From the NCBI GenBank assembly GCA_947176065.1, contig CAMWPB010000011.1:1-64000 (forward strand): a stretch of 64,000 nt of DNA, written 5' to 3'. The notes beneath the pieces are model-generated. The model was given only the letters and a program-made list of their open reading frames with translations. It had not been told where the DNA came from and made no database searches. Below, piece after piece: positions 1-8,754 of this stretch (position 1 is its first letter; each line of letters opens with the position of its first letter). The stretch comes from an uncultured Lachnospiraceae bacterium. GTDB lineage: Bacteria; Bacillota; Clostridia; Lachnospirales; Lachnospiraceae. The translations under genes were made by a program, and so were the position numbers.

Positions 1-60
1 CAAGACGGCATACCATATCCTGAGATGTCTAGTTGGCTCGGATATGTGTATAAGATACAG
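1..60. other. Sequencing adapter (Nextera i7/P7) at the contig end, not genomic
   Basis: These 60 bases follow the order of an Illumina Nextera i7 adapter. Bases 1-18 resemble the P7 primer with a 6-base gap and a few mismatches. Bases 19-26 read CCTGAGAT, which is the adapter-sense form of the Nextera index ATCTCAGG (N715). Bases 27-41 match the Nextera read-2 linker with two mismatches. Bases 42-60 match the 19-base Tn5 mosaic end with two mismatches. Most mismatches are G/T or C/A swaps, as in low-quality read ends. Any reading frame running into these bases is artificial. Adapter sequences are from general knowledge; the match was made by eye. Confidence 0.93.
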
Positions 61-1074
61 ATAGTATACAAGTTCTGCCTGTGTCAGTTTTGCCTTAGAA
101 CTCCCACAAAGCATATTGTTCTCCAGATATTTTTCCAAAACATCTGTCACCTGTGGGAATGTCAGAATTTTCCCGTTTTCGGACTGCTCCGTGAGTTTAC
201 CGCAATAATCCTCCAGTCTCATCGCTGCTATACCATCCTCTGTAATCCATGCTGTCCCTCTCGGACAAACTTCCCCCAGCTTAACCGAACCAAACTCCGA
301 TGCCACTTTGATCTTTTCATAAGAAGGCGAAAAAACCAATTCATAGAATGCGGTTCCATCAAGTTCGTAATAAAAAGCCTCAAAAACAGATATTTCCGTA
401 ATGTCTAATACCGCCAGCTTCTCCAGAAGAATTTCCTCCGCGCGTGAAACAGGAAATGCTGCATCAGCGGCCCCACTGTTCCTCATAACATCAATTTCCG
501 GCGCATCTTTATATATCGACGTGCAGTTTTTCTTTAATACCGCATCCTCATAATTGGCATATGTATTTCTTGCAAAAGAAGCCTCTTTTAGCCCATCAGA
601 TATAATCAGTAAAGAATCATCACCGAAATTCAGCCATTCGACCGGTTTCTCATCTTCATCCATTTCCCTTAACTCTTTTTCCCTCTGCGCAAGATATTCT
701 TCGGTAATATCCTGCACATCTTTACTTTCACTGTCAAGAAACTCCTTCAGCTTTTCCGCATCCCAGTCATCCCGTTCCCGTAAAGTCAATGCCGGAAGAG
801 CCTGCGGTACTGCAGGTACTTGCGCACATATCCAAATACCGTTTTCTTCCGTTCCGACCAGAACATCATAGCTTCCGCCCGGCTCTGCATCATCCGTCCC
901 TGCTGTATCAACAGCCTCCTGGCTGTTTACAATACTCTCCACTTCACTTTCCAGAGAGCTTTTTGCATGATAAACATCGCCGTCCCCAGAAACTTCCGGC
1001 GCCGTCCTGCATCCGGTCAAAACACATATCCCCAATACACCTGTCATTAGTACGCTTACATATCTTTTTCTCAT
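61..1074 (-). CDS. Putative lipoprotein of unknown function, 3' end missing
   Basis: The minus-strand frame is open from ATG at 1074 to the adapter junction, about 338 codons with no stop. It is preceded by AGGAGG at about 1083-1089. The N-terminus is a lipoprotein signal: MRKR, a hydrophobic stretch, and a lipobox VLTGC with Cys at about residue 22, so export and lipidation are expected. The mature part is acidic, with a charged, probably coiled segment around residues 105-150. I do not recognise the family. The C-terminus is absent because the contig ends here; residues encoded by bases 1-60 are adapter and must not be included. It lies downstream of the two-component pair on the same strand. 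Confidence 0.8.
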
Positions 1075-1234
1075 TCCTACATACCTCCTGAACATCCCAT
1101 GTGGGTTATGGCACAGATTATACTCTTCCTATCTGCGCTTTTTTTGATTCCGACGAAATCCTACCATATTTTTTCCGAAATCAACCCAAAAAGAATGTAG
1201 GCTGCCATGAACGCATGACAGCCTTTTTGAGAAT

Positions 1235-2497
1235 TTACAGGTTTTTCAAATACAGCATGATATCTGTATCCATACGATTGTCTTTACAGCACATTTCCAT
1301 ATCACCATGATATTTCTCTACAATCCTGCGTACATTCGCCAGTCCCATACCATGATCTGCGGCAGACTTCTCCGCAAGTCTGCGCATATCACATACACCT
1401 TCTGGAATCCCTGAACAGCTATTTATCATATACAGAAACAAAACGCCGTTCTCCATCCGCATACTGAGTTTCAAAAACTGCTCGTCCGTCTGCACGGCTG
1501 CCGCTGTCGCATTGTCCAGCAGATTTCCGACAATGACATTGAAATCAAAAGACTGCAGCTTCATTTTCTCCGGAAGCGCAATATCCGTTTCCACTTTTTT
1601 TAACTCTTCCTGCGCCCTTTGCAGCTTGAAATTCAACAGGCTGTCCAAAGCTTCATTCCCGGTATAAACATGCTCTGACGGGTTCTGCATAAACGCCTGC
1701 ATGGAGTCCAGATACGCCATCAGTTTTTCCGGCTCTGCATTTTTTGCCAGTCCTCCAAGCGCAAGCACATGATTTTTCATATCATGCTTCAATGCCCTGA
1801 TGCGGCTCTGCGACTCCATAATAACCTCCAGCTGGTTCTGATAGGCAATTGTCTGCTGTTTGAAAATATCCTGTTCTCTTAGCTGCAGATAGTTTTTTAG
1901 CAGAATATGGTACAAATAAAATACACAGAGATTAAATGTCATAACCGCTGCACATAGAAATGCCGCTGTCAGTCTGTCAACGCTTCCATACATCAACTCC
2001 CAAAACACTGCCACGCTTAACAGCGGAATGACGAACAACAGAAACATCTGCCTTTGATCAAGCGCCGTTTCCCTGCTTTCTTCAGGATCGGGAATATGAC
2101 AGATAACCACAACGCAGATCAGCAAAAACAAAGTCTGTACCGCACTCTGCTGCATCCTGACTTCCTCTGAACAGACAAGAACCGCCGCCACTCCGCAGCC
2201 TGTGTCCATGCAGAAAAAAAACATGGAAATCCATATTTTTTTCTCCCAAGCCGCACGATAAAAAAATGATACGCCAATAACACCCGCCAAATTACACAGT
2301 CCATAGAAAATCGATACGTGACATACAATGAACGCCGCCGTTGTCATCAGATAGTATCCCACAAATACTATTTTCCATATCAGGCTGCTTCTATCTTCTG
2401 TAGTCAGAAAGGTATCCAGAACTTTTTTCAGTAACGCAGTGTGCAAAATACCCGAAATCATTATCACTGCCGTTTCGTATGCGATGCTATAATACAT
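1235..2497 (-). CDS. GHKL sensor histidine kinase (AgrC/VirS type)
   Basis: This 420-residue protein has about six membrane helices in residues 1-205, a coiled linker, and a C-terminal GHKL ATPase domain. The phospho-acceptor region is ALKHDMKNH near residue 240. The N box (NLLDNA) and G box (GMGLANVRRIVEKY) are present. This fits the peptide-sensing class that pairs with LytTR regulators. Its start overlaps the end of the upstream LytTR gene by 11 bases, so the two are one operon. No AgrD/AgrB-like signal gene is seen beside it, so the signal is unknown. Confidence 0.9.
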   Translation of the reverse strand: MYYSIAYETAVIMISGILHTALLKKVLDTFLTTEDRSSLIWKIVFVGYYLMTTAAFIVCHVSIFYGLCNLAGVIGVSFFYRAAWEKKIWISMFFFCMDTGCGVAAVLVCSEEVRMQQSAVQTLFLLICVVVICHIPDPEESRETALDQRQMFLLFVIPLLSVAVFWELMYGSVDRLTAAFLCAAVMTFNLCVFYLYHILLKNYLQLREQDIFKQQTIAYQNQLEVIMESQSRIRALKHDMKNHVLALGGLAKNAEPEKLMAYLDSMQAFMQNPSEHVYTGNEALDSLLNFKLQRAQEELKKVETDIALPEKMKLQSFDFNVIVGNLLDNATAAAVQTDEQFLKLSMRMENGVLFLYMINSCSGIPEGVCDMRRLAEKSAADHGMGLANVRRIVEKYHGDMEMCCKDNRMDTDIMLYLKNL

Positions 2498-3215
2498 GAT
2501 ACATTTTCTCTTTCAGATATTGTTTGATTTTTGTCCTGACTTCTTTCCGATATGGTTTGCTTACACTTAGTACATCACCATTCATCATCTTTATGCTTTC
2601 ATAGGAATACTCGCTCACATATTCCTGATGTATCACATAGGACTGATGAATCATCAGAAAACCTGTCGGAAGCTGTTCCATAACATGTTTCAGTTTCCCG
2701 TAAAATTCCTCCTGACCATCCTTCTTTATGATAAAAACCTTTTTATCCATACTCATAAAATATATGATTTCCCTGATTGGGATGCGAAAGATCTGACTTC
2801 CTCTCTGAAATGCAAAGCTGCTCTCCGCACACCTGTTCCTTCTCATGCTTCTTTCAAGCACTTCCCTTAACCTGACAGCAGAAACAGGCTTTATAAGAAA
2901 TTCAAGCGGCTGTATTTTGAAAAGCTCCATCGCGTAGCCCTGCTTTGAGGAAATATAGACAATATGAGTATCTGTATCTCCCATCTCATCACGAATAAAG
3001 GCTCCCGTTTCAATCCCGTTTTTTTGAACCAGTTCAATATCGAGAAAAAGAATATCCAATCCGACTCCCCTTCTCAAATCACGCTCCAGACTCTCCCCGC
3101 TATACCATACTTCTATTTCAAATGTTACCGAAATATCTGCGGAAAGCTCCTGAAGCTGTTCCTCCAGCAATGAACACAGAATTTTATCATCATCACATAT
3201 TCCAATCCTGTACAT
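2487..3215 (-). CDS. LytTR-family response regulator
   Basis: This 242-residue protein has an N-terminal receiver domain, with acidic pocket CDDD near the start, phospho-acceptor Asp in LFLDIEL, and Lys in FLIKP. Residues from about 135 form a LytTR DNA-binding domain (start IFRIPIREIIYFMSMDKK). It is encoded upstream of the GHKL kinase and overlaps it. A GAGGCAGGG ribosome site precedes ATG at 3215. LytTR regulators commonly control secreted or wall-related genes; the target here is not evident, though the downstream lipoprotein gene is a candidate. Confidence 0.92.
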   Translation of the reverse strand: MYRIGICDDDKILCSLLEEQLQELSADISVTFEIEVWYSGESLERDLRRGVGLDILFLDIELVQKNGIETGAFIRDEMGDTDTHIVYISSKQGYAMELFKIQPLEFLIKPVSAVRLREVLERSMRRNRCAESSFAFQRGSQIFRIPIREIIYFMSMDKKVFIIKKDGQEEFYGKLKHVMEQLPTGFLMIHQSYVIHQEYVSEYSYESIKMMNGDVLSVSKPYRKEVRTKIKQYLKEKMYHVL

Positions 3216-3267
3216 GCTATCCCTGCCTCTTTTAAGCTATATTTTTCTAAATAATATCCCCAAAGAT

Positions 3268-3307
3268 AAAAAGCATCCAGGAACCTTCTGATTCCCGGAT
3301 ACTTTTT
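3268..3307 (-). terminator. Rho-independent terminator of pckA
   Basis: An inverted repeat with arms AAAAAGTATCCGGGAA and TTCCTGGATGCTTTTT (minus-strand reading, with G-T type mismatches) ends in a T run. It lies between the pckA stop and the LytTR gene, so it would end pckA transcription and insulate the two-component operon. Confidence 0.85.
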
Positions 3308-3337
3308 ATTTACACTATATGAACTGTCTGCGAAAAA

Positions 3338-5053
3338 TTACAGAGCGTTAACCAGCTTCTCAAGAGCAGCCAGTGCCTCGTCAGGAAGCTTGTCATAGCC
3401 TTCCTTCTTCTCAGCAAAGCCCTTAACCGCATCCACACGGGTCTGCAGAGCGCTCTTTAACTGTGCCTTGTAATCAGCGTCGTTCAGGTCAGGTGTGAAG
3501 TCGCCTGTCTTGCCGCTCCAGTCATTCATGATCTCGATATCCTCGAAAGGACCCCACTGCTCGAATTTAGCCTTACCCTCAACGATGGTCTCAAGGATGC
3601 CCAGCGTATCTTCCTTCTGGCACTTGTGACCCATGAAGTCACCGGTATTTACGATGTAGCAGTCTACGTTCTTCTCCTCAACCAGCTTCTTGAACTTCTC
3701 GTAGTCGTTTACCAGCGGATAGGTTCTGAAAGGGTTAGCGTAAGGTACGATACGGATCGCATTCAGGTCGGTGCCTGCCGCAACACGCTCTGCCGTGGAA
3801 GTCTTGGTAGCCAGCGTAGCGCCCATAACGGATGCCAGTGCGGAACCTTTTAACTTAACGATCGGCGGAATGGTAGGATCCTTCATAATCCAGAAGATCG
3901 CGTTAACCGGTGCGTCGATCTTATCTACACGGTTAGGAGACCATAATTTGGACTTAATCGCACGACCGTTACCGTTTCTGATATCCTCGGTAACAAGCTG
4001 GATCTTGCCTTCGCTGTCCATGGTGCAGGAGCAGTTCTGAGCGGATAACAGGAACTCGTTGTCCGGGCAGCCTGTCGGATAATCGGATGTCTTATCAAAA
4101 TAAGTAGGCTCCAGCGCGATGGATGCACAGGTGTCTGCGTTGATGATGAAAGCGTCGTCGTGAAGCACCTTGATGCCGCCGAACTGATCGTACTTGCCGT
4201 CATGCTTTGCGTGGGTCAGGGTGGACTTACCGGAACCTGACAGACCATAAACGGAAGCAACGAACTTCTTGCCGCCCTCTAAGGAGTACTCTTTCTGACC
4301 GCCGTGGCAGGATGCATAACCGTTTCTGTTAGCAAGCGCCCATGCCATGGTCAGGGTACCCTTCTTGTGCTCACCGAAATACTTCATACCGAGGATTGCA
4401 GCGCAGTTCTCGTTGGTATCAAAGTAGCACAGTGTCAGCGGATCGCTTAAGCAGCTGTAATCCACATCGGGAGCCTCGTGGGGAGCCCACTGGGGATCGG
4501 AGAAAATGTAGATATCAGGCTCGTTGCCGCCGCCGATCGGCTGGGATTTCTTGTACATCTTCACATACTCGTCAGACATATACTGGAAGTTGATCATCCA
4601 GTTGTAAAGCAGATTCTCCTCTCCTTCCGGAATCAGAAGGTGAGCCTTTGCCATAAACTCAGGATCAAGACCTACGAAGCACTCTGCATGATACATGGTT
4701 TTCCAACGTGTCTCATAGATCGCATCCATAACCACTTTATCCAGCTTCGCTTCATCTACGCCGGGCTCGCCCTTGATGCGGCGTGCTGCTGCATAACGGC
4801 CGGTTACCGCGCCGTCGTTGAATAACAGAACCTTTGCATCTGCCGGAAGACCGAAAGTCTCGCCGTCCTTAATCGGCATATCCGTCACCACGGTACCGGG
4901 TGAATTCTTTGCCAGCTCATACGCCTCTCTCAAGGTGTTAACCTTAACTACGTTGTTTCCGTAAAATGCCGCCTCAATAATGGAACGGGTCTTGGAAAAA
5001 CCAACCTTGCCGGCGCCAATCTCGGAAATGGGATAATACGCTTTTGTTGCCAT
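3338..5053 (-). CDS. pckA: Phosphoenolpyruvate carboxykinase, ATP type
   Basis: This 571-residue protein interconverts oxaloacetate plus ATP with phosphoenolpyruvate, CO2 and ADP in the cytosol. The kinase-1a P-loop is YGLSGSGKSTL, and HDDAFIIN is the following metal/nucleotide motif. Both identify the ATP-dependent family rather than the GTP enzyme. It starts at ATG 5053 after GGAGGAG. In anaerobes of this type the enzyme often runs toward oxaloacetate. The window also holds citrate synthase and an oxaloacetate/pyruvate-type carboxytransferase, which fits a C4 branch. A strong sigma-A promoter lies upstream and a terminator downstream, so it is monocistronic. Confidence 0.97.
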   Translation of the reverse strand: MATKAYYPISEIGAGKVGFSKTRSIIEAAFYGNNVVKVNTLREAYELAKNSPGTVVTDMPIKDGETFGLPADAKVLLFNDGAVTGRYAAARRIKGEPGVDEAKLDKVVMDAIYETRWKTMYHAECFVGLDPEFMAKAHLLIPEGEENLLYNWMINFQYMSDEYVKMYKKSQPIGGGNEPDIYIFSDPQWAPHEAPDVDYSCLSDPLTLCYFDTNENCAAILGMKYFGEHKKGTLTMAWALANRNGYASCHGGQKEYSLEGGKKFVASVYGLSGSGKSTLTHAKHDGKYDQFGGIKVLHDDAFIINADTCASIALEPTYFDKTSDYPTGCPDNEFLLSAQNCSCTMDSEGKIQLVTEDIRNGNGRAIKSKLWSPNRVDKIDAPVNAIFWIMKDPTIPPIVKLKGSALASVMGATLATKTSTAERVAAGTDLNAIRIVPYANPFRTYPLVNDYEKFKKLVEEKNVDCYIVNTGDFMGHKCQKEDTLGILETIVEGKAKFEQWGPFEDIEIMNDWSGKTGDFTPDLNDADYKAQLKSALQTRVDAVKGFAEKKEGYDKLPDEALAALEKLVNAL

Positions 5054-5160
5054 TTTTACGTTCTCCTCCTTAAAAATTGTATTGGTTCACGGAATGTCCG
5101 AAGAGCCAGTCTCCGAAATCCCGAATGTCCCTCACATGTATCTGTCCATACACTTTTAAC

Positions 5161-5189
5161 ATTATCTCAGACAGACTTTAAAAAGTCAA
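5161..5189 (-). promoter_or_regulatory. Sigma-A promoter of pckA
   Basis: Minus-strand TTGACT, a 17-base spacer and GATAAT lie about 110 bases upstream of the pckA start. A short palindrome GACTTT-TT-AAAGTC overlaps the -35 box and could be an operator. Confidence 0.75.
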
Positions 5190-5198
5190 TAGAGCAAA

Positions 5199-5213
5199 AA
5201 TGCTTCGCGCATT
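5199..5213 (-). terminator. Short hairpin with T run after the flagellin-like gene
   Basis: On the minus strand AATGC-GCGAA-GCATT is followed by T residues, just past the stop at 5224. The stem is only 5 bp, so this is a weak terminator candidate. Confidence 0.4.
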
Positions 5214-5223
5214 CCTGACGGAA

Positions 5224-5997
5224 TCAGAACAACGACATTGTGGACTTCCTCTTCTCATCCATCTGCCGTCTCAGCATGGCCATCCGATACTGTCCGAATA
5301 CCTCTTCCTGTTTTTTCTTCGAAACCGCCTTGGGAAAATCCAGATCCTCCAGACGGCTTCTGGCAGAAAGCTGGTTAATTGCCGCAGAATTATTCATGCT
5401 GCGTGTATACTGTAACGCGTTTGTGGACGCGCCCAGACTGCTTCTGCGCTGGGAAACCATATCCATAGCCCTGTCTATGGCATCCAGGCTGAAATTCTTA
5501 GAGGTAACGTCCAGATCGGCGATACCCAGAGCCTCCAGCGTGGAATTTTCCATCTGGATATGCATACTGCCGCCGTTCGGTGAAGTCGCAACCGCCATAT
5601 CCGCCATACTGCCGTCCAAGAGCTTCTGCTCATTAAAGCTGGTATCCCTTGCAAGCCCTTCTATACCCTGTTTGAGCTGGTCGATCTCTTTCTGGTAAAT
5701 CTGCTTATCCGCATCGGAATTAATCCCGTTCATGGATTTCACTGCCAGCTCACGGATTCTCTGTAAATAATCTGACATGCCGCCCAGAGCGCCTTCCGCT
5801 ACATTGGAAGCGCCGATGGCCATTCCCGCGTTGTCCGCGCCGACCTTATAGCCTGTTTCCTGCGTTTTCATCCTGTTCGCAATGGCAAGCCCCGCCGCGT
5901 CGTCTTTCGCCGTATTAATCCGTTTTCCGCTGGAAAGATGGGAATATGACCAAAACAGACTTTTCTGAGATGATACCGCACCCACGTTCATACGCAT
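5224..5997 (-). CDS. Divergent flagellin-like protein, core domains only
   Basis: This 257-residue protein has the flagellin N-terminal D0/D1 signature (LSSGKRINTAKDDAAGLAIA, AEGALGGMSDYLQRIRELAV, DTSFNEQKLLDG) and no variable D2/D3 insert. The C-terminal half keeps the D1 pattern (VSQRRSSLGASTNAL) and an SRLEDLD motif. The final D0 segment, however, is replaced by a basic stretch (RRQMDEKRKSTMSLF) instead of the usual QAGTSMLAQANQ-like sequence. The extreme N-terminus is also unusual. AAGGAAGGAGC precedes ATG 5997; an in-frame ATG at 5991 is an alternative. It could be a minor filament protein, a cap or junction-like protein, or a decayed flagellin. No other flagellar structural genes are adjacent. 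Confidence 0.8.
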   Translation of the reverse strand: MRMNVGAVSSQKSLFWSYSHLSSGKRINTAKDDAAGLAIANRMKTQETGYKVGADNAGMAIGASNVAEGALGGMSDYLQRIRELAVKSMNGINSDADKQIYQKEIDQLKQGIEGLARDTSFNEQKLLDGSMADMAVATSPNGGSMHIQMENSTLEALGIADLDVTSKNFSLDAIDRAMDMVSQRRSSLGASTNALQYTRSMNNSAAINQLSARSRLEDLDFPKAVSKKKQEEVFGQYRMAMLRRQMDEKRKSTMSLF

Positions 5998-6041
5998 GCT
6001 CCTTCCTTAAACAAATGCCGCTTGTTTCAACACTATATTTC

Positions 6042-6154
6042 AACTCGCAAACCCGCGCTTCGCGCTCCCCGTCCGCCTTCGTCGGACGTTTGCTCGTTAA
6101 TGATGCAAGAAAAATAAATGCCGCCTACGGCGTCGCTTATTTTTCTTTTGCATC
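6042..6154. repeat. Paired palindromes in the 385-bp gap between flagellin-like gene and citrate synthase
   Basis: The gap 5998-6382 holds two compact structures. At 6042-6098 an outer inverted repeat (AAC..GCAAAC / GTTTGC..GTT) encloses two hairpins, GCGCTTCGCGC and GTCCG..CGGAC. At 6102-6154 arms GATGCAA/TTGCATC and AAAAATAA/TTATTTTT enclose GCCG..CGGC. The rest is AT-rich promoter sequence for the plus-strand citrate synthase. No coding sequence is visible. Confidence 0.7.
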
Positions 6155-6316
6155 AATTATATTATACCGCCTGCGGGCTAAAAAAACAAACATAAAATAG
6201 GAAAAATTTCCACTGCCGAAATGTTCTTTACGCATTCCTGTCTGGTACTATTTTACTATTTCGTGCTTAAATTTTGTTAACATAATATTAAATATTTGTT
6301 AAATTACTGTTTTTTC

Positions 6317-6346
6317 TTGTTTCCGTACCATTTTTCATGGTATTAT
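6317..6346 (+). promoter_or_regulatory. Putative promoter of citrate synthase with internal operator
   Basis: TTGTTT and TATTAT are separated by 18 bases. A perfect inverted repeat TACCAT-TTTTC-ATGGTA (6326-6341) fills the spacer and touches the -10 box, a typical place for a repressor site. Confidence 0.5.
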
Positions 6347-6382
6347 TAAAAACACCTTGTTTTTGAAAGGAGGTACATCTCT

Positions 6383-7753
6383 ATGGAACAGAATAGTTTT
6401 TCTGAAATTACTCCCGAAATTGTGCGGCTTGCAAATATGAGCGAACAGGCCGGCATTATCGATACGGAACTTTTCACAAAATTTGACGTTAAGCGTGGCT
6501 TGAGAGATTTGAACGGTAAAGGCGTACTTGCCGGTTTGACCAACATTTCCGATGTGCGCGCCAGCAAAATCGTGGACGGCGTACAGGTGCCCACCCACGG
6601 CAAGCTCTTCTACCGGGGATACAATGTCAAGGATCTGGTGGACGGTTTTTCCGCGGACGGCCGTTTCGGCTTTGAGGAAGTCACCTATCTTCTTTTGTTT
6701 GACAAGCTGCCAAACGATAAGGAGCTGGAGGACTTTACGAAGCTTTTAAACAGCTACCGTTCCCTGCCTACCAGTTTTGTGCGCGATATCATCATGAAAG
6801 CGCCCAGCAACGATATGATGAACACGTTAGCCAGATGTGTGCTGACGCTCTACTCCTATGACGACAGAGCCGACGACACTTCCCTTCCCAACGTGCTCAG
6901 ACAGTGCCTGCAGTTGATCGCGCTGTTCCCGATGCTTTCCATCTACGGCTATCAGGCTTACAATCACTACCACAATGGGGAAAGTCTCTACATACACCAG
7001 CCGCAGCCGGATCTGTCAAATGCGGAGAACATTTTACATATTCTGCGCCCGGACAATAAATACACGCCTCTGGAGGCAAGGGTTCTGGATATTGCGCTGA
7101 TCCTGCATATGGAGCACGGCGGCGGTAATAACTCTTCCTTTACCACCCATGTGGTTACCTCTTCCCTGACGGACACCTATTCCGTTATCGCGGCCGCCAT
7201 CGGCTCCCTGAAAGGCCCCCGCCACGGCGGCGCCAATATCAAAGTGGTGAAGATGTTTGAAGAAATGAAGCGGGAAGTCTCCGACTGGAGCAACGAGGGA
7301 CAGGTGGCTGATTATTTGAAAAAGCTGCTCCACAAAGAAGCCTTTGACCATGCAGGACTGATCTACGGTGTAGGACATGCAGTATACTCGAAATCCGATC
7401 CCCGTGCCGTTATCTTTAAATCCTTTGTGGAAAGGCTGTCCCAGGAAAAAGGGCTGCATGAAGAATTTGCACTCTATAACCTTGTGGAGAGACTGTCTCC
7501 TGAACTGATCGCGGAAGAACGCCCCATCTACAAAGGCGTCAACGTCAACGTGGACTTCTATTCCGGTTTCGTTTACAGCATGCTGAACCTGCCGATGGAG
7601 CTTTACACCCCGATCTTCGCCATCGCGAGAATTGTCGGCTGGAGCGCGCACCGTATGGAGGAGCTTGCAAACAACGGCAAGATCATCCGTCCCGCCTACA
7701 AGACTATATGTGTGGACAGAGATTACCAGAAGCTGTTGGAGAGAAACGCCTGA
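6383..7753 (+). CDS. Citrate synthase
   Basis: This 456-residue protein condenses oxaloacetate and acetyl-CoA to citrate. Family signatures are GPRHGGANIKVV, GVGHAVYSKSDPRA (active-site His region) and NVNVDFYSGFVY with the catalytic acidic residue. Length matches clostridial Si-type enzymes that carry an N-terminal extension. AAAGGAGG precedes ATG 6383. It is transcribed alone, divergently from the flagellin-like gene, with its own promoter and a strong terminator. With pckA nearby it likely feeds a partial TCA branch toward 2-oxoglutarate and glutamate. Confidence 0.96.
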   Translation: MEQNSFSEITPEIVRLANMSEQAGIIDTELFTKFDVKRGLRDLNGKGVLAGLTNISDVRASKIVDGVQVPTHGKLFYRGYNVKDLVDGFSADGRFGFEEVTYLLLFDKLPNDKELEDFTKLLNSYRSLPTSFVRDIIMKAPSNDMMNTLARCVLTLYSYDDRADDTSLPNVLRQCLQLIALFPMLSIYGYQAYNHYHNGESLYIHQPQPDLSNAENILHILRPDNKYTPLEARVLDIALILHMEHGGGNNSSFTTHVVTSSLTDTYSVIAAAIGSLKGPRHGGANIKVVKMFEEMKREVSDWSNEGQVADYLKKLLHKEAFDHAGLIYGVGHAVYSKSDPRAVIFKSFVERLSQEKGLHEEFALYNLVERLSPELIAEERPIYKGVNVNVDFYSGFVYSMLNLPMELYTPIFAIARIVGWSAHRMEELANNGKIIRPAYKTICVDRDYQKLLERNA

Positions 7754-7784
7754 CATTAGGAGAAAAAAGTAAAGATAACATAAT

Positions 7785-7823
7785 AAGAGCATTGTGCAAA
7801 CCAGATAACAGCACAATGCTCTT
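7785..7823 (+). terminator. Bidirectional terminator after citrate synthase
   Basis: A perfect 13-bp stem AAGAGCATTGTGC / GCACAATGCTCTT with a 13-base loop is followed by TACATTTTT on the plus strand. It lies between two convergent genes and can serve both. Confidence 0.9.
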
Positions 7824-7848
7824 ACATTTTTGGGTATAAAACAACAGA

Positions 7849-8754
7849 TTAAAACACAAACAACTGCTCCAGACAGTGATTCTCTGTGTTATATTTGATT
7901 CTGGTCACGATATCGGACAGGCCGCCGCTCAGATACTCCAGCATAACATCGTCATTGTCATAGTATTTTGCCGTCAGCCGCTCCAATGCTCTCAGAAGAT
8001 ACGCTTTGATCTGCTCTTCTGTCTTATCCGCCAGAATCTCCTCCAGACTTTCCAGTTCTTCCTGGCTGAAACCGGTCTCCTGTAAAGGCTTGTCCAGCAT
8101 AATATGCCCTATCATATTCTGCAAAACAATCTCACATATATTTTCCAGTAAATACTCAAAATCTCTGTGATATTTCCGCAGAATTTTACCCGGATACCCA
8201 TTATCCATCTTTTGCAGGAATTTCTGTTCCAGACAGATATCCTGTAAATAGTTAAGCACCAGACTGACGCCTGACAAGTCGCCATACGCTCTCAGGATCG
8301 GATAATCAAGCATACGCAGCGTCTCCTGCGGCGCATACCTGAAATCATATCTTTCCAGAAACGCCGGAATTCCCTTTCTGACCGTATCTTTCAGACACAT
8401 AGACCCATAATCCCTGAAATTCGGAATCAGCTCATTATACAGCGTCTGTAATTTCATAAGCTTATCTTTGACGATTTCCCGGCCATGTTCATACGCTTCC
8501 CTTGCTGACACATTTTTTGCCACAAGCGCATTCCCCTCCTGCCGCCCGTCTTCCCTGATGCAGTACATGACTGCCTCCATCAGCATCTGTGCCTTTTCAT
8601 AAGTGACAGACGAATGGTCACAGCCGGTATATTTCCATGCAAGTTCGGACACAATCGGCATAATCTCTTCCATCGGATAACTGCATTTCTCTATCGTACC
8701 CACCTCCAGACTACATCTTCCCGCCGCATTTCCGCTGCAGACATCAACACTCAA
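7849..8754 (-). CDS. Conserved protein of unknown function (DUF6179-like)
   Basis: This 301-residue, soluble, mostly helical protein has no signal peptide or membrane segment. From memory it resembles the DUF6179 group of Clostridia, which tends to sit beside a DUF6323 gene, as here; this was not verified. Motifs seen include a conserved-looking YTGCDHSSVTYEKAQMLMEA segment near residue 40. The first codon in this frame is TTG overlapping the upstream stop, so translation is probably coupled. The true start is uncertain. No function is assigned. Confidence 0.75.
   Translation of the reverse strand: MSVDVCSGNAAGRCSLEVGTIEKCSYPMEEIMPIVSELAWKYTGCDHSSVTYEKAQMLMEAVMYCIREDGRQEGNALVAKNVSAREAYEHGREIVKDKLMKLQTLYNELIPNFRDYGSMCLKDTVRKGIPAFLERYDFRYAPQETLRMLDYPILRAYGDLSGVSLVLNYLQDICLEQKFLQKMDNGYPGKILRKYHRDFEYLLENICEIVLQNMIGHIMLDKPLQETGFSQEELESLEEILADKTEEQIKAYLLRALERLTAKYYDNDDVMLEYLSGGLSDIVTRIKYNTENHCLEQLFVF

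Noticed and set aside
25..408. 127-residue plus-strand reading frame at the window start
   Set aside because: It begins inside adapter sequence and lies antisense to a lipoprotein gene with clear signal peptide and ribosome site.
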